In this document: piece by piece, positions 34,035 through 44,571 of the stretch
How the letters are laid out: the number at the start of each line of letters is the position of its first letter
How positions within the stretch are numbered: the first letter of the stretch is position 1
NCBI RefSeq assembly: GCF_019139815.1
Contig: NZ_CP077079.1
Location: 558,001-622,000, forward strand
Source of the DNA: Pseudomonas asgharzadehiana
GTDB lineage: Bacteria > Pseudomonadota > Gammaproteobacteria > Pseudomonadales > Pseudomonadaceae
DNA: 64,000 nucleotides
Direction: 5' to 3'
The notes under the pieces: generated by a model
What the model was told of the DNA's origin: nothing
What the model saw: the letters and a program-made list of their open reading frames with translations, nothing else
Databases searched by the model: none
Translations under genes and position numbers: made by a program

Positions 34035-34082
34035 CGCACTGCAATGTGGCGCATGCGCATGCAAATGCACCGCTTTAGTGCG
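34035..34082 (-). promoter_or_regulatory. Candidate NtrC enhancer sites for glnA
   Basis: TGCACCGCTTTAGTGCG at 34066-34082 fits the NtrC consensus TGCACC-N5-GGTGCA in ten of twelve positions. A weaker match, CGCACTGCAATGTGGCG, lies at 34035-34051. Their centres are about 138 and 107 bases upstream of the predicted glnA start site, close to the well-known enteric spacing of -140 and -108. Confidence 0.6.
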
Positions 34083-34107
34083 TTGCGGTGTGAGTGCATA
34101 TTAACTG

Positions 34108-34136
34108 GTTAAACCTTGAGCGATTTCCGCTATAAT
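34108..34136 (+). promoter_or_regulatory. Candidate sigma-70 promoter of thiI
   Basis: A perfect TATAAT at 34131-34136 with a weak -35 (GTTAAA) 17 bases upstream, 43 bases before the thiI start. It lies just outside the NtrC sites that serve the divergent glnA. Confidence 0.6.
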
Positions 34137-34178
34137 CCGCGCCCCCCTTTTTCAGCAGGCCCGGCGCGCGCTGTTTCC

Positions 34179-35633
34179 ATGAAATTAATCGTTAAAGTCT
34201 TCCCCGAAATCACCATCAAGAGCCGACCGGTACGGATGCGTTTTATCCGTCAATTGGCCAAGAACATCCGTGCCGTGCTCCGAGATCTGGACCCGGCTGT
34301 GGTGGTGAATGGCGTGTGGGACAACCTCGAGCTGGAAACCCGCCTGACCGACGCCAAAGCCTTGAAGGATATGACCGAGCGCCTGAGCTGCATGCCGGGC
34401 ATCGCACACTTCCTGCAGGTTGACGAGTACGCGCTGGGCGACTTCGACGACATCACCGAAAAATGCAAACTGCATTTTGGCGACAGCCTTGAAGGCAAGA
34501 TTTTTTCGGTGCGCTGCAAGCGTGCCGGCAAGCACCCGTTCAGCTCCATGGACGTGGAGAAATACGTCGGCAGCAAGCTGCGTCGCGAGTGCGGCGCCGC
34601 TGGAATTTCCCTGAAAGCGCCGCAAATTGAAGTGCGCATGGAAATTCGCGACCAACGGTTGTTTGTGATCCACAGCCAGCACAACAGCATCGGCGGCTAC
34701 CCGCTCGGCGCCCTGGAACAGACCCTGGTGCTGATGTCCGGCGGTTTCGATTCCACGGTGGCGGCCTACCAGATCATGCGCCGCGGCCTGATGAGCCACT
34801 TCTGCTTCTTCAACCTGGGTGGGCGCGCACACGAATTGGGCGTGATGGAAGTTGCGCACTTTATCTGGAAGAAGTACGGCAGCTCCCAACGCGTGCTATT
34901 TGTGAGCGTACCGTTCGAGGAAGTGCTGGGCGAAATTCTCGGCAAAGTCGATAACAGTCATATGGGCGTGGTATTGAAGCGTATGATGTTGCGCGCGGCC
35001 TCCCGTATCGCCGATCAATTGCAGATCGACGCGCTGGTGACCGGCGAAGCGATTTCCCAGGTTTCCAGCCAGACGCTGCCGAACCTGTCGCTGATCGACT
35101 GCGTGACCGAGAAGCTGGTGCTGCGCCCGCTGATCGCCAGCCACAAGCAGGACATCATCGATTTGGCGGAAGAAATCGGCACCGCCGACTTCGCCAAGCA
35201 TATGCCTGAATATTGCGGGGTCATCTCGGTGAATCCCAAGACCCACGCCAAGCGCAACCGCGTGGAGTACGAAGAACAACAGTTCGACATGGCGATTCTG
35301 GAGCGTGCGCTCGAGAACGCCAAACTGGTGCCGATCGATCGGGTTATCGACGAGTTGGGCCAGGATGTGCAGATCGAAGAAGTCAGCGAAGCTCTGGCCG
35401 GTCAGATCGTCATCGATATCCGTCACCCGGATGCCGCTGAAGACGAGCCGCTGGAAATCGCCGGCATCGACGTACAAACGCTGCCGTTCTATGCATTGAA
35501 CGCGCGTTTCAAGGAACTGGATGACAGCCGTCAGTACCTGCTGTATTGCGACAAAGGCGTGATGAGTCGCCTGCATGCCCACCATTTGCTCAGTGAGGGG
35601 CATGCCAATGTGCGCGTTTATCGACCGAGCTAA
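34179..35633 (+). CDS. thiI: tRNA 4-thiouridine synthetase / thiamine sulfurtransferase ThiI with rhodanese domain
   Basis: A 484-residue enzyme starting [20 protein letters not shown] (ferredoxin-like and THUMP domains, to about 165). The PP-loop ATP site [21 protein letters not shown] follows near residue 190. The C-terminal rhodanese domain (about 400-484) carries the active Cys in [18 protein letters not shown]. It makes 4-thiouridine at tRNA position 8 and can supply sulfur for the thiamine thiazole. No strong ribosome site is present; the ATG at 34179 begins the conserved domain, while the frame is open to 34116. It is divergent from glnA. Confidence 0.95.
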   Translation: MKLIVKVFPEITIKSRPVRMRFIRQLAKNIRAVLRDLDPAVVVNGVWDNLELETRLTDAKALKDMTERLSCMPGIAHFLQVDEYALGDFDDITEKCKLHFGDSLEGKIFSVRCKRAGKHPFSSMDVEKYVGSKLRRECGAAGISLKAPQIEVRMEIRDQRLFVIHSQHNSIGGYPLGALEQTLVLMSGGFDSTVAAYQIMRRGLMSHFCFFNLGGRAHELGVMEVAHFIWKKYGSSQRVLFVSVPFEEVLGEILGKVDNSHMGVVLKRMMLRAASRIADQLQIDALVTGEAISQVSSQTLPNLSLIDCVTEKLVLRPLIASHKQDIIDLAEEIGTADFAKHMPEYCGVISVNPKTHAKRNRVEYEEQQFDMAILERALENAKLVPIDRVIDELGQDVQIEEVSEALAGQIVIDIRHPDAAEDEPLEIAGIDVQTLPFYALNARFKELDDSRQYLLYCDKGVMSRLHAHHLLSEGHANVRVYRPS

Positions 35634-35772
35634 GAGCCCGGGGCTGTTTGCCTGTGGCCTGCGTCACCGGCCCCCCGACTCTGCCGTCAAGCTGTAACGG
35701 CAAGGCCTGACTCTACTGTAAATCGCTGCCACGACCTGTCAGCACACCGAATCCTCTGATCGAGATACACAA

Positions 35773-37593
35773 GTGATCGAAAATCTACGTAACATCGCCA
35801 TCATTGCTCACGTTGACCATGGTAAAACCACCCTGGTAGACAAACTCCTGCGTCAATCCGGCACCCTGGAGCGCAACGAGCTCAACGACGAGCGCGTGAT
35901 GGACTCCAACGACCAGGAAAAAGAGCGCGGTATTACCATCCTGGCAAAAAACACCGCTATCAACTGGAACGGCTACCACATCAACATCGTGGATACCCCG
36001 GGCCACGCCGACTTCGGCGGCGAAGTAGAACGCGTAATGTCGATGGTCGACTCCGTTCTGCTGCTGGTTGACGCTCAAGACGGCCCTATGCCGCAAACCC
36101 GTTTTGTGACCAAGAAGGCTTTCGAAGCCGGCCTGCGTCCGATCGTGTGCATCAACAAGGTTGACCGTCCAGGCGCGCGTCCGGACTGGGTTCTGGACCA
36201 GATCTTCGACCTGTTCGACAACCTGGGCGCCACCGAAGAGCAGCTGGACTTCAAGGTCGTCTACGCCTCGGCCCTGAACGGCATTGCCGGTCTTGACCAC
36301 ACCGACATGGCTGAAGACATGACCCCGCTGTACCAGTCGATCGTCGACAACGTACCGGCGCCGAAAGTTGACCGTGAAGGTCCGTTCCAGATGCAGATCT
36401 CGGCACTGGACTACAACAGCTTCCTGGGTGTTATCGGCGTTGGCCGTATCGCTCGCGGCAGCGTCAAGCCGAACACCCCGGTTGTGGCTATCGGCGCCGA
36501 CGGCAAGAAGCGTAACGGTCGTATCCTGAAGCTGATGGGTCACCACGGCCTGCACCGCATCGACGTCGAAGAAGCCTTCGCCGGCGACATCGTGTGCGTC
36601 AGCGGTATGGACTCGCTGTTCATCTCCGACACCCTGTGCCAGCCGGACAACGTCGAGGCGATGAAGCCTCTGACCGTTGACGAGCCAACCGTTTCCATGA
36701 CCTTCCAGGTAAACGACTCGCCGTTCTGCGGTAAAGAAGGCAAGTTCGTGACCTCCCGTAACATCAAGGAGCGTCTGGACAAAGAGCTGCTGTACAACGT
36801 TGCACTGCGCGTTGAAGAAGGCGACTCGGCTGACAAGTTCAAGGTTTCCGGCCGTGGTGAGCTGCACCTCTCGGTACTGATCGAAACCATGCGTCGCGAA
36901 GGCTTCGAAATGGGCGTTGGTCGTCCTGAAGTGATCATCCGTCAGGTTGACGGCGTGAAGCAGGAACCGTTCGAAAACGTGACCATCGACACCCCTGAAG
37001 AATCCCAGGGCAAGGTCATGGAAGAGATGGGCCTGCGTAAGGGCGACCTGACCAACATGGTGCCGGATGGCAAGGGCCGTGTACGTCTGGAATACAACAT
37101 CCCTGCTCGCGGTCTGATCGGTTTCCGTAACCAGTTCCTGACCCTGACCAACGGCGCCGGCATCCTGACCTCGATCTTCGATCGCTACGACACCATGAAG
37201 TCCGGCGACATGTCCGGCCGTCAGAACGGTGTTCTGGTATCGGTAGAAACCGGCAAGGCACTGACCTACTCCCTGGAAACCCTCCAGGCGCGTGGCAAGC
37301 TGTTCGTTGAACACGGTCAAGAGATCTACAACGGTCAGATCGTTGGTCTGAACAGCCGTGACAACGACATGGGCGTCAACCCAACCAAAGGCAAGAAGCT
37401 CGACAACATGCGTGCTTCGGGTAAAGACGAAACCATCGCCCTGGTCCCACCTGTTCGCTTCACCCTGGAACAGGCCCTGGAATTCATCCAGGACGACGAG
37501 CTGTGCGAAGTTACGCCTAAGTCGATCCGTCTGCGTAAGAAGATCCTGGACGAAGGCGAGCGTACCCGCGCTGCCAAGAAAGCCAAGAACTGA
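35773..37593 (+). CDS. typA: Ribosome-associated GTPase TypA/BipA
   Basis: A 606-residue translational GTPase starting (GTG) [23 protein letters not shown] motifs are AHVDHGKTT (G1), the switch I region [24 protein letters not shown] (G3) and [15 protein letters not shown] (G4). Domains II (about 205-290), III, V and the BipA-specific C-terminal domain follow ([15 protein letters not shown]). It acts in ribosome assembly and stress or low-temperature growth. The GTG is the only start that keeps the family N-terminus; an ATG is absent nearby. A strong terminator follows the stop. Confidence 0.97.
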   Translation: MIENLRNIAIIAHVDHGKTTLVDKLLRQSGTLERNELNDERVMDSNDQEKERGITILAKNTAINWNGYHINIVDTPGHADFGGEVERVMSMVDSVLLLVDAQDGPMPQTRFVTKKAFEAGLRPIVCINKVDRPGARPDWVLDQIFDLFDNLGATEEQLDFKVVYASALNGIAGLDHTDMAEDMTPLYQSIVDNVPAPKVDREGPFQMQISALDYNSFLGVIGVGRIARGSVKPNTPVVAIGADGKKRNGRILKLMGHHGLHRIDVEEAFAGDIVCVSGMDSLFISDTLCQPDNVEAMKPLTVDEPTVSMTFQVNDSPFCGKEGKFVTSRNIKERLDKELLYNVALRVEEGDSADKFKVSGRGELHLSVLIETMRREGFEMGVGRPEVIIRQVDGVKQEPFENVTIDTPEESQGKVMEEMGLRKGDLTNMVPDGKGRVRLEYNIPARGLIGFRNQFLTLTNGAGILTSIFDRYDTMKSGDMSGRQNGVLVSVETGKALTYSLETLQARGKLFVEHGQEIYNGQIVGLNSRDNDMGVNPTKGKKLDNMRASGKDETIALVPPVRFTLEQALEFIQDDELCEVTPKSIRLRKKILDEGERTRAAKKAKN

Positions 37594-37612
37594 GTTAACT
37601 CAGGCTGAATGA

Positions 37613-37649
37613 AAAACGCCCCCGGTCGAAAGGCCGGGGGCGTTTTTTT
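37613..37649 (+). terminator. Rho-independent terminator of typA
   Basis: Ten-base GC-rich stem ACGCCCCCGG / CCGGGGGCGT with a short loop containing GAAA, followed by seven T on the plus strand. Confidence 0.95.
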
Positions 37650-37684
37650 GTGCCTGCAGAATTTGGGGTGCCTGTACTGGCGTT

Positions 37685-37757
37685 ATCGGGAGCAAGCCCC
37701 CTCCCACTTTTTGGTTTGTGAACATAGTCAAAGGTGGGAGGGGGCTTGCCCACGATG
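37685..37757. repeat. REP pair in the opposite relative orientation
   Basis: Left arm ATCGGGAGCAAG...CTCCCAC (37685-37707) and right arm GTGGGAGGGGGCTTGCCCACGAT (37734-37757) with a 26-base spacer. The GTGGG ends point inward, unlike the other pairs in this window where they form the outer ends. It lies between convergent typA and the YkgJ-family gene. Confidence 0.88.
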
Positions 37758-37786
37758 AGGCCCTTGAAAGCCCCAAAAAACCTGGA

Positions 37787-38221
37787 TCAGAACTTGTCGA
37801 GGGTCTTGAGCTTGGTCTCGCGCACCACTTCCTTGGGCTTGTACGCACAGTACCCCGGCCGCGGCCCGATCTTCGGGTGGTTGCGGCAAGTGTCCGGGCG
37901 CTTGTCATAAATGGTGCAAAAGCGCGTCTTACGATCCAGGTACAGGCAATCGTTGTTGCTCATGCGCTGCAGGGTAAAAATTTCCGACTTGGAATTGAAG
38001 CGCTCGACAATGCCTTCCTTCTGCAAGCGCTTGGCGATGTTCTTCGGCGGATCGCCGCGCTCGAATTCATCGACGATGCCAATGCGGATCAGGTCCTTGA
38101 TCTTCACTTCGACCGGCAGCGTGCAGCAGCTGGACACACAACCGCCACACATGTGCGCGGAATATTTTTGCCAGGTCTCAAGACGGTCGAGTTCCGCGGC
38201 TGCGATCAGTTGGGGCTTCAT
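37787..38221 (-). CDS. YkgJ-family cysteine cluster protein (zinc/iron-chelating domain)
   Basis: A 144-residue cytoplasmic protein starting MKPQLIAAAELDRLETWQKY. Eight cysteines occur: four in MCGGCVSSCCTLPVEV near residue 25, then NDCLYLD, RFCTIYDKRPDTCRNHP and GYCAYKP. This CxxCxxxCC plus spaced Cys pattern is the YkgJ/UPF0153 domain, thought to chelate zinc or iron. The function is not established. It converges on typA, with a REP pair between them. Confidence 0.88.
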   Translation of the reverse strand: MKPQLIAAAELDRLETWQKYSAHMCGGCVSSCCTLPVEVKIKDLIRIGIVDEFERGDPPKNIAKRLQKEGIVERFNSKSEIFTLQRMSNNDCLYLDRKTRFCTIYDKRPDTCRNHPKIGPRPGYCAYKPKEVVRETKLKTLDKF

Positions 38222-38447
38222 CAGGGTTCCAGGGTGAGGCGATATCAGGGCGCGCGATCATACCGGGATTGGTGGTTTTTTGAACAATCTTTTCAAGATT
38301 TCATCTGTGGCCATGATTGGGCACGGCCCCTGCATCTAATTCACGCAACGATGAATGAGTTAAAAAACTGACGAACCAGAGCGTCTGCCATCTGTCAGAC
38401 CGTCTAGGCTCTAGCAACTCCTTCTATCTCGCCCGAGGTCGCATTTG

Positions 38448-40898
38448 ATGTCTCAGGAACCACTTGCACGAGAAGCAGAGGTAGCCGCATTTCGCGATGC
38501 CGTCTTGACCAAACTCACCTACGCGGTGGGCAAGGACCCGGATCACGCCTTCGACCATGACTGGTTCGAAGCCATTGCCCTGGCCGCCCGCGACCAGATG
38601 GTCGACCACTGGATGGACCATACCCGGCGGATTTACCGCAAAGGTCAGAAGCGGGTCTATTACCTGTCCCTGGAATTCCTGATCGGCCGCTTGCTCTACG
38701 ACAGCCTGAGTAATCTGGGGGTGTTGGAGATCGCTCGCGATGCGCTGGCGGAGCTGGGCGTCGACCTGGAACGCATCCGCCTGCTGGAGCCCGACGCGGC
38801 GCTGGGCAACGGTGGTCTGGGCCGCCTGGCGGCGTGCTTTATGGAAAGCATGTCGACCCTGGGCATTGCCGGCCACGGCTATGGCATTCGGTATGAACAT
38901 GGCTTGTTCCGCCAGGCGATTGTCGATGGCTGGCAACAGGAGCAAACCGAACGCTGGCTGGATTTCGGCAACCCGTGGGAATTCGAGCGCGCCGAGGTGA
39001 TTTACCCGATCGGCTTTGGCGGCAGCGTCGAAACCGTGGCGGACGCCTCCGGCAAGATGATCCAGGTGTGGTCGCCCAACGAAACCGTACGTGCCGTGGC
39101 CTACGACACCCCGGTGGTCGGCTGGCGTGGCGCCAGCGTCAACACCCTGCGCCTGTGGCGGGCACGGGCGGTGGAAGACTTGCACCTGGAGCGCTTCAAC
39201 GCCGGTGACCACCTGGGCGCCGTGGCGGAAGTGGCCCGCGCCGAAAGCATCTCCCGCGTGCTTTACCCGGCCGACAGCACCGAAGCGGGGCAGGAACTGC
39301 GCCTGCGCCAGGAATATTTCTTCGTTTCCGCCTCCCTGCAAGACCTGCTGCGCCGTCACAAGAACATGCATGGCTCGGTGCTCAGCCTGGGCGAACACGC
39401 AGCAATCCAACTCAACGACACCCACCCGTCCATCGCCGTGGCCGAGTTGATGCGGCAACTGGTCGACCTGCATGACATTCCCTGGGAAGCCGCGTGGGAC
39501 GTCACCGTCGAAACGCTTTCCTACACCAACCACACGCTGCTACCCGAGGCATTGGAAACCTGGCCGGTAGGCTTGATGGAGCGCATGCTGCCCCGGCATA
39601 TGCAGATCATTTACCTGATCAACGCCCAGCACATTGACTCGCTGCGGGCCAAGGGCATTCACGACTTCGACGTCCTGCGCGCCGTATCGCTGATCGAAGA
39701 GGACAACGGCCGCCGCGTGCGCATGGGTAACCTGGCGTTCCTCGGCTCCCACAGCGTTAACGGTGTATCCGGCCTGCACACCCAATTGATGCGCAGCACG
39801 GTGTTTTCAGAACTGCACAAACTCTACCCGGAGCGCATCAACAACAAAACCAACGGCATCACCTTCCGCCGCTGGCTGTACCAGGCCAACCCCAAACTCA
39901 CCGCCATGCTGGTGGATGCCCTGGGGCCGGATATCCTCGACAACATCGAAACCCGGCTGGGCGAGCTGGAAACCTTTGCCGAGAAGCAGGCGTTCCGCAA
40001 GGCCTTCGCTGACCAGCGCCTGCACAGTAAGCGAGCATTGGCCGATATCATCCATGAGCGCCTGGGCATTTCGGTGAACCCGGCAGCGATGTTCGATGTG
40101 CAGGTCAAACGGATCCACGAATACAAGCGTCAACTGCTCAACCTGCTGCACACCGTGGCGCTGTACCAGGCGATCCGTGCCGAGCCGGGCACCGACTGGG
40201 TGCCACGGGTGAAGATCTTCGCGGGCAAGGCGGCGGCCAGTTATCACCAGGCCAAGCTGATCATCAAGCTGACCAACGACATCGCCCGCACCGTCAACAA
40301 CGACCCGACCGTGCGCGGCTTGCTCAAAGTGGTGTTCCTGCCCAACTACAACGTGAGCCTCGCGGAAAGCATCATTCCGGCGGCGGACTTGTCGGAGCAG
40401 ATATCCACGGCCGGTTTCGAGGCGTCGGGCACCAGCAACATGAAATTCGGCCTCAACGGCGCGCTGACCATCGGCACCATGGACGGTGCCAACGTGGAGA
40501 TGCACGAGCGCGTGGGCGCCGAGCACATGTTTATCTTCGGCCTCAGTGCCCAGCAGGTCGAGGCGCGCAAGCATGCCGGCGAATTCAATGCCGGGCCGGA
40601 CATCGCCGCCTCGCATCGCCTCAACGATGTGCTGCAAGCGATCCGTGGCGGGGTGTTTTCGCCGGATGATCCGGGCCGCTACGTGGGCTTGATCGACGGG
40701 CTGATCGACTATGACCGCTTCCTGGTCTGCGCCGACTTCGACTCCTACTGGGACGCCCAGGCCAAGGTCGAAGCGCATTGGCACGATTCCAAGGCATGGT
40801 GGCGTTCGGCGGTGCTCAATACGGCGCGGATGGGCTGGTTCTCTTCGGACCGCACGATCCGCGAATACGCTACCGAGATCTGGAAAGCGCTCGACTAA
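38448..40898 (+). CDS. glgP: Glycogen/maltodextrin phosphorylase GlgP
   Basis: An 816-residue PLP-dependent phosphorylase that releases glucose 1-phosphate from alpha-1,4-glucans. It starts MSQEPLAREAEVAAFRDAVL. Hallmarks are YYLSLEFLIGRLLYDSLSNL, NGGLGRLAACFMES, LNDTHPSIAVAELMR and the PLP-Lys site EASGTSNMKFGLNGALTIG near residue 660. GAGGT precedes the ATG at 38448. Regulatory phosphorylation or AMP sites of the animal enzymes are not expected. It stands alone; other glycogen genes are not in the window. A REPIN begins 16 bases after the stop. Confidence 0.96.
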   Translation: MSQEPLAREAEVAAFRDAVLTKLTYAVGKDPDHAFDHDWFEAIALAARDQMVDHWMDHTRRIYRKGQKRVYYLSLEFLIGRLLYDSLSNLGVLEIARDALAELGVDLERIRLLEPDAALGNGGLGRLAACFMESMSTLGIAGHGYGIRYEHGLFRQAIVDGWQQEQTERWLDFGNPWEFERAEVIYPIGFGGSVETVADASGKMIQVWSPNETVRAVAYDTPVVGWRGASVNTLRLWRARAVEDLHLERFNAGDHLGAVAEVARAESISRVLYPADSTEAGQELRLRQEYFFVSASLQDLLRRHKNMHGSVLSLGEHAAIQLNDTHPSIAVAELMRQLVDLHDIPWEAAWDVTVETLSYTNHTLLPEALETWPVGLMERMLPRHMQIIYLINAQHIDSLRAKGIHDFDVLRAVSLIEEDNGRRVRMGNLAFLGSHSVNGVSGLHTQLMRSTVFSELHKLYPERINNKTNGITFRRWLYQANPKLTAMLVDALGPDILDNIETRLGELETFAEKQAFRKAFADQRLHSKRALADIIHERLGISVNPAAMFDVQVKRIHEYKRQLLNLLHTVALYQAIRAEPGTDWVPRVKIFAGKAAASYHQAKLIIKLTNDIARTVNNDPTVRGLLKVVFLPNYNVSLAESIIPAADLSEQISTAGFEASGTSNMKFGLNGALTIGTMDGANVEMHERVGAEHMFIFGLSAQQVEARKHAGEFNAGPDIAASHRLNDVLQAIRGGVFSPDDPGRYVGLIDGLIDYDRFLVCADFDSYWDAQAKVEAHWHDSKAWWRSAVLNTARMGWFSSDRTIREYATEIWKALD

Positions 40899-40914
40899 AC
40901 CGCGCAGATCCAAA

Positions 40915-41004
40915 TGTGGGAGGGGGCTTGCTCCCGATAGCGGAGTGTCAGTTTGCAGATATGTGGACTGGTACCCTGCTATCGGGAGCAAGCCCCCTCC
41001 CACA
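40915..41004. repeat. REPIN (paired inverted REP elements)
   Basis: Perfect 25-base arms, starting TGTGGGAGGGGGCTTGCTCC on the left and inverted on the right. This is the most symmetrical element in the window. It sits between glgP and the DUF2339 gene, both on the plus strand. Confidence 0.94.
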
Positions 41005-41055
41005 TTGGGTTCACGTCGATATACTGAGCGCCGGTTTGCTTAGGGAATATCGACC

Positions 41056-44000
41056 ATGCAATGGATTTTCATGCTGATTGGCCTGGTGCTCGGCTGGACG
41101 CTCGATGAGTCGTTCTATGATGCGGGCATCGGTGCGCTGCTGGGGTTGGGCATCGGCCAGGCGATTCGCCTGTCGAAGCTGGCGACCCAGGCGCAGCAGC
41201 AGGCACGTCAGTTGGAAACCACGCAAAAGGCGCTGATCGCCCTGGGTGAACGCCTGCGGCAACTCGAAGTGCCCACGCCGTCGAGCACCGTCATTTTTGA
41301 AGCGCCTGCTCCTGAACCGACACCTGTCGCCAAGGCACCCGAGCTGGTGTGGGAACTGCCTGCCGAATTGGCGCCTGCCGCCAGGGTCGCCGAACCGAGC
41401 CAACCGTTGCCGGATGATGTCTGGGCGCCTGCGCCGACGCCACGTCCACCTCAAGAACCGGTCGCGCCGCGCGGCCCCAACCTGATCGAGCGCGCCATTG
41501 GCGGCGCGCGCAATTGGCTGTTTGGGGGCAACACCGTGCTGCGGGTCGGGGTGGTGCTGTTGTTCCTCGGCCTGGCGTTCCTGTTGCGCTATGCCACTGA
41601 AGGCATGGTGGTGCCGATCGAACTGCGTTACGCCGGCGTGGCCGCTGCCGCACTCGCCCTGTTGGGCCTGGGCTGGTGGTTGCGGCTGCGTAACAGCAAC
41701 TACGGCTTGATGCTGCAAGGCACCGGTATCGCGGTGTTGTACCTCACAGTATTTGCGGCGATGCGCCTGCACCCGCTGATTGATCCTGGTGCGGCCCTGG
41801 GCATGCTGGTGGCGGTCACGGTGTTCTCGGCGATCCTGGCGATCACCCAGGACGCGCTGGGGTTGGCCTGCGCGGCGGCGCTCGGGGGTTTTGCGGCACC
41901 GATTCTCACATCCACCGGCGCCGGTAACCATGTGGCGCTGTTCAGCTATTTCGCCCTGCTCAATACCGGCATCCTCGCTATTGCCTGGTTCAAGGCCTGG
42001 CGCTTGCTCAACCTGATCGGCTTTGTCGGCACCTTCGGCATCGGCTTCGCCTGGGGCATGCGTTCCTACACGCCGGAACTGCTGTGGAGCACCGAGCCGT
42101 TCCTGATGCTGTTTTTCCTGATGTACCTGGCCATCGGCCTGTTGTTCGCCCGGCGCAAGTTGCAGGAAATGGGCGAGGCGCCAGAGGAGCGTGAGGCGTT
42201 GCTGCGCTGGTCGGCGGCCAAAGGCGATTATGTCGACGGCAGCATGCTGTTCGGCCCGCCACTGGTGGGCTTTGGTTTGCAGTTCGCGTTGGTACAACAC
42301 CTGGAGTTCGCCGCAGCGTTCAGCGCACTCGGCCTGGGCATTATCTATATGGGCCTGGCGCGTGTGTTGAGCGGTGGGCGGGCCTTGCTACTGGCGGAAA
42401 CCTGCCTGGCGTTGGGTGTGATCTTTGCCAGCCTGGCGATTGCGCTGGGTCTCGATGCGCGCTGGACCGCTGCGGCCTGGGCGGTGGAAGGCGCGGGGAT
42501 CTTCTGGCTGGGGCTGCGTCAGCAACGACCGTTGGCGCGGGCCTTTGGGTTACTGCTGCAACTGGGCTCGGCGCTGGCGTTCCTCAGCGAACTGCGTATC
42601 GGCGAGCACACCTTGCTCGACGGCGCGCCGCTGGGTGCGTTGCTGCTGGGCGCGGCGTTGTTGTTCAGCTTCCTTCAGTTGCGCCAGGCGCCGAGCGAGC
42701 AGGCGGCGGCCTGGGAGCGCCGTGGCCTGCCGGTACTGGCGAGCCTGGGCCTGGGCTTTTTGTACCTGCTGGCGCCGTTGCTGCTGCTGACCCAAGGCAC
42801 CGCTGTCAGCTGGGCCATCGCCGGCTTGGTGACGCTGCTTGTTGGCCTGCGCATTGGCTCGCGCACCTTCCTGTTTACCGCGTTCGCCGTGCAGTTGCTG
42901 GGTGGCGCGTTGTTTCTGCTGCGATTGCAGGGCGGTGAGGGCGAGGCGGTGTTCAATGCCGGTTGGAGTGGTTTGCTCACCGCCTCGCTGATCGGCCTGG
43001 CTTTGATCGGCGGCATGCTGCTGGCGGCGCGCGACGACATGGTGCGCAGTGATGTGCGTCTGTTGCGTGGCCTTTCGGTGGTGTTGCTGGCCGGCCTGGT
43101 GTTGATCAACCTCGCCGTGCTGTTCGTGCTGCCGTGGGAAAGCGCCAGTGGCGTCTGGGCGGCCAGTGGTTTGTTGATCATCTGGCTGAGCCTGTACCTG
43201 CAACAGCGCGTGAGTTTTGTATTTGGTTTGCTGCTGCAACTGATCGGTGGTGGCTCCTTCCTGCTGGCGGTGCCGGACTTGCTGGGGCCGTTGACGAGCG
43301 AAGGTCTGCGCCCCTTGGCTCACAGCGGCTTCTGGACGCCGATGGTACTCGGCCTGGCCGCTCTGGTCGGTGCCTGGCGCTTGCAGCGCGAACCACATGC
43401 GCCGGTGTTTGCTCAGTTGCAACTGCAACGCCTATCCGATGTGTTGCTGGTGTGGGGCGCGGCCTGGTGGACGATGGCGCTGACCGGCGAAGTGCTGCGT
43501 TTTGTTCCCGACGAGTTGCAGGGCGCCTTCCTGCTCGGGATCGCGGCCGTCAGCGTGGCGATCTGGACGCTGCTGGCGACACGCCTGCGCTGGGTGTCGC
43601 TGGGTAGGCTCTGCACCCTGTTGATGCCGGCGGCGGGCATTGTGCTGCTGGCCTCGGCGCACACCTATTACCACCCGGCGGCGCAGTACGGTTGGTTGGC
43701 GTGGCTGGCGGTGTTTGTGGTGCATTTTGTCTCGCTGCGGCGCTTGGCGGCGGTGGCGCCGGGCAGGGCGCTGAGCATCGCCCATGTATTGGGCTGCTGG
43801 ATGCTGATCGGCATGCTGGCGCTGGAATTGCGCTACGGCTTGCTGCGCTTTTCCGCCGAATACAACGCCTGGCGCTGGTTGGGCTGGGCGATCCTGCCAA
43901 GCCTCTACCTGGTGCTGGCCGCCGCGCCGCGCAACTGGCCGTGGCCGGTGTCGGCGTATCCACGGGAATATCGCGTGCTTGCGGCACTGCCGTTGGCCGT

Positions 44001-44571
44001 GTTGATGCTCGGTTGGTTCTGGCTGGCGAACAGCTTCAGCGACGGCACGGCCAACCCGTTGCCCTATGTGCCATTGCTTAACCCGCTGGACCTGGGCCTG
44101 TTGTTCGCCTTGCTGGGGGTGTACGTGTGGTCGCGCAGTGTGGCGCCGCAACGCGGACCACGGGCCGAGTTGCTCGCCCAGGGCGTTGCGGGGCTTTCAC
44201 TGTTTGCGTTCTTCACCGCGCTGGTGATGCGCACCTCCCACCATTGGGGCGCCGTCCCCTTCCAGTTGGACGCGTTGCTCGAATCGATGTTGGTGCAGGC
44301 CGGCCTGTCGATTGTCTGGACCCTGATCGCCCTCGGCCTGATGATCGGTGGCCACCTGCGTCATCGGCGCGAGGTGTGGCTGATCGGCGCGGCGTTGATT
44401 GCCGTGGTGGTGGCTAAGTTGTTTTTTGTCGAGCTGAGCAACCGTGGCGGCTTGGCGCGAATCGTGTCGTTTATCGGCGTGGGCGGGCTGTTGCTGGTGG
44501 TGGGCTACTTCGCGCCGCTGCCGCCCAAGCGTGTCGAACCTGTGCTGCAAACTCAAGGAGCATCCTCTTGA
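41056..44571 (+). CDS. DUF2339 family large polytopic membrane protein
   Basis: A 1171-residue protein starting MQWIFMLIGLVLGWTLDESF. After a first helix comes a short Gln-rich coiled segment (about 40-80) and a Pro-rich linker (TPSSTVIFEAPAPEPTPVA, to about 145). Some thirty hydrophobic segments then fill the rest of the chain. GGNTVLRVGVVLLFLGLAFL, the typical DUF2339 entry helix, lies near residue 155. The length and topology fit DUF2339, whose function is unknown. The next gene overlaps it by four bases, so the two probably work together at the inner membrane. Confidence 0.85.
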   Translation: MQWIFMLIGLVLGWTLDESFYDAGIGALLGLGIGQAIRLSKLATQAQQQARQLETTQKALIALGERLRQLEVPTPSSTVIFEAPAPEPTPVAKAPELVWELPAELAPAARVAEPSQPLPDDVWAPAPTPRPPQEPVAPRGPNLIERAIGGARNWLFGGNTVLRVGVVLLFLGLAFLLRYATEGMVVPIELRYAGVAAAALALLGLGWWLRLRNSNYGLMLQGTGIAVLYLTVFAAMRLHPLIDPGAALGMLVAVTVFSAILAITQDALGLACAAALGGFAAPILTSTGAGNHVALFSYFALLNTGILAIAWFKAWRLLNLIGFVGTFGIGFAWGMRSYTPELLWSTEPFLMLFFLMYLAIGLLFARRKLQEMGEAPEEREALLRWSAAKGDYVDGSMLFGPPLVGFGLQFALVQHLEFAAAFSALGLGIIYMGLARVLSGGRALLLAETCLALGVIFASLAIALGLDARWTAAAWAVEGAGIFWLGLRQQRPLARAFGLLLQLGSALAFLSELRIGEHTLLDGAPLGALLLGAALLFSFLQLRQAPSEQAAAWERRGLPVLASLGLGFLYLLAPLLLLTQGTAVSWAIAGLVTLLVGLRIGSRTFLFTAFAVQLLGGALFLLRLQGGEGEAVFNAGWSGLLTASLIGLALIGGMLLAARDDMVRSDVRLLRGLSVVLLAGLVLINLAVLFVLPWESASGVWAASGLLIIWLSLYLQQRVSFVFGLLLQLIGGGSFLLAVPDLLGPLTSEGLRPLAHSGFWTPMVLGLAALVGAWRLQREPHAPVFAQLQLQRLSDVLLVWGAAWWTMALTGEVLRFVPDELQGAFLLGIAAVSVAIWTLLATRLRWVSLGRLCTLLMPAAGIVLLASAHTYYHPAAQYGWLAWLAVFVVHFVSLRRLAAVAPGRALSIAHVLGCWMLIGMLALELRYGLLRFSAEYNAWRWLGWAILPSLYLVLAAAPRNWPWPVSAYPREYRVLAALPLAVLMLGWFWLANSFSDGTANPLPYVPLLNPLDLGLLFALLGVYVWSRSVAPQRGPRAELLAQGVAGLSLFAFFTALVMRTSHHWGAVPFQLDALLESMLVQAGLSIVWTLIALGLMIGGHLRHRREVWLIGAALIAVVVAKLFFVELSNRGGLARIVSFIGVGGLLLVVGYFAPLPPKRVEPVLQTQGASS

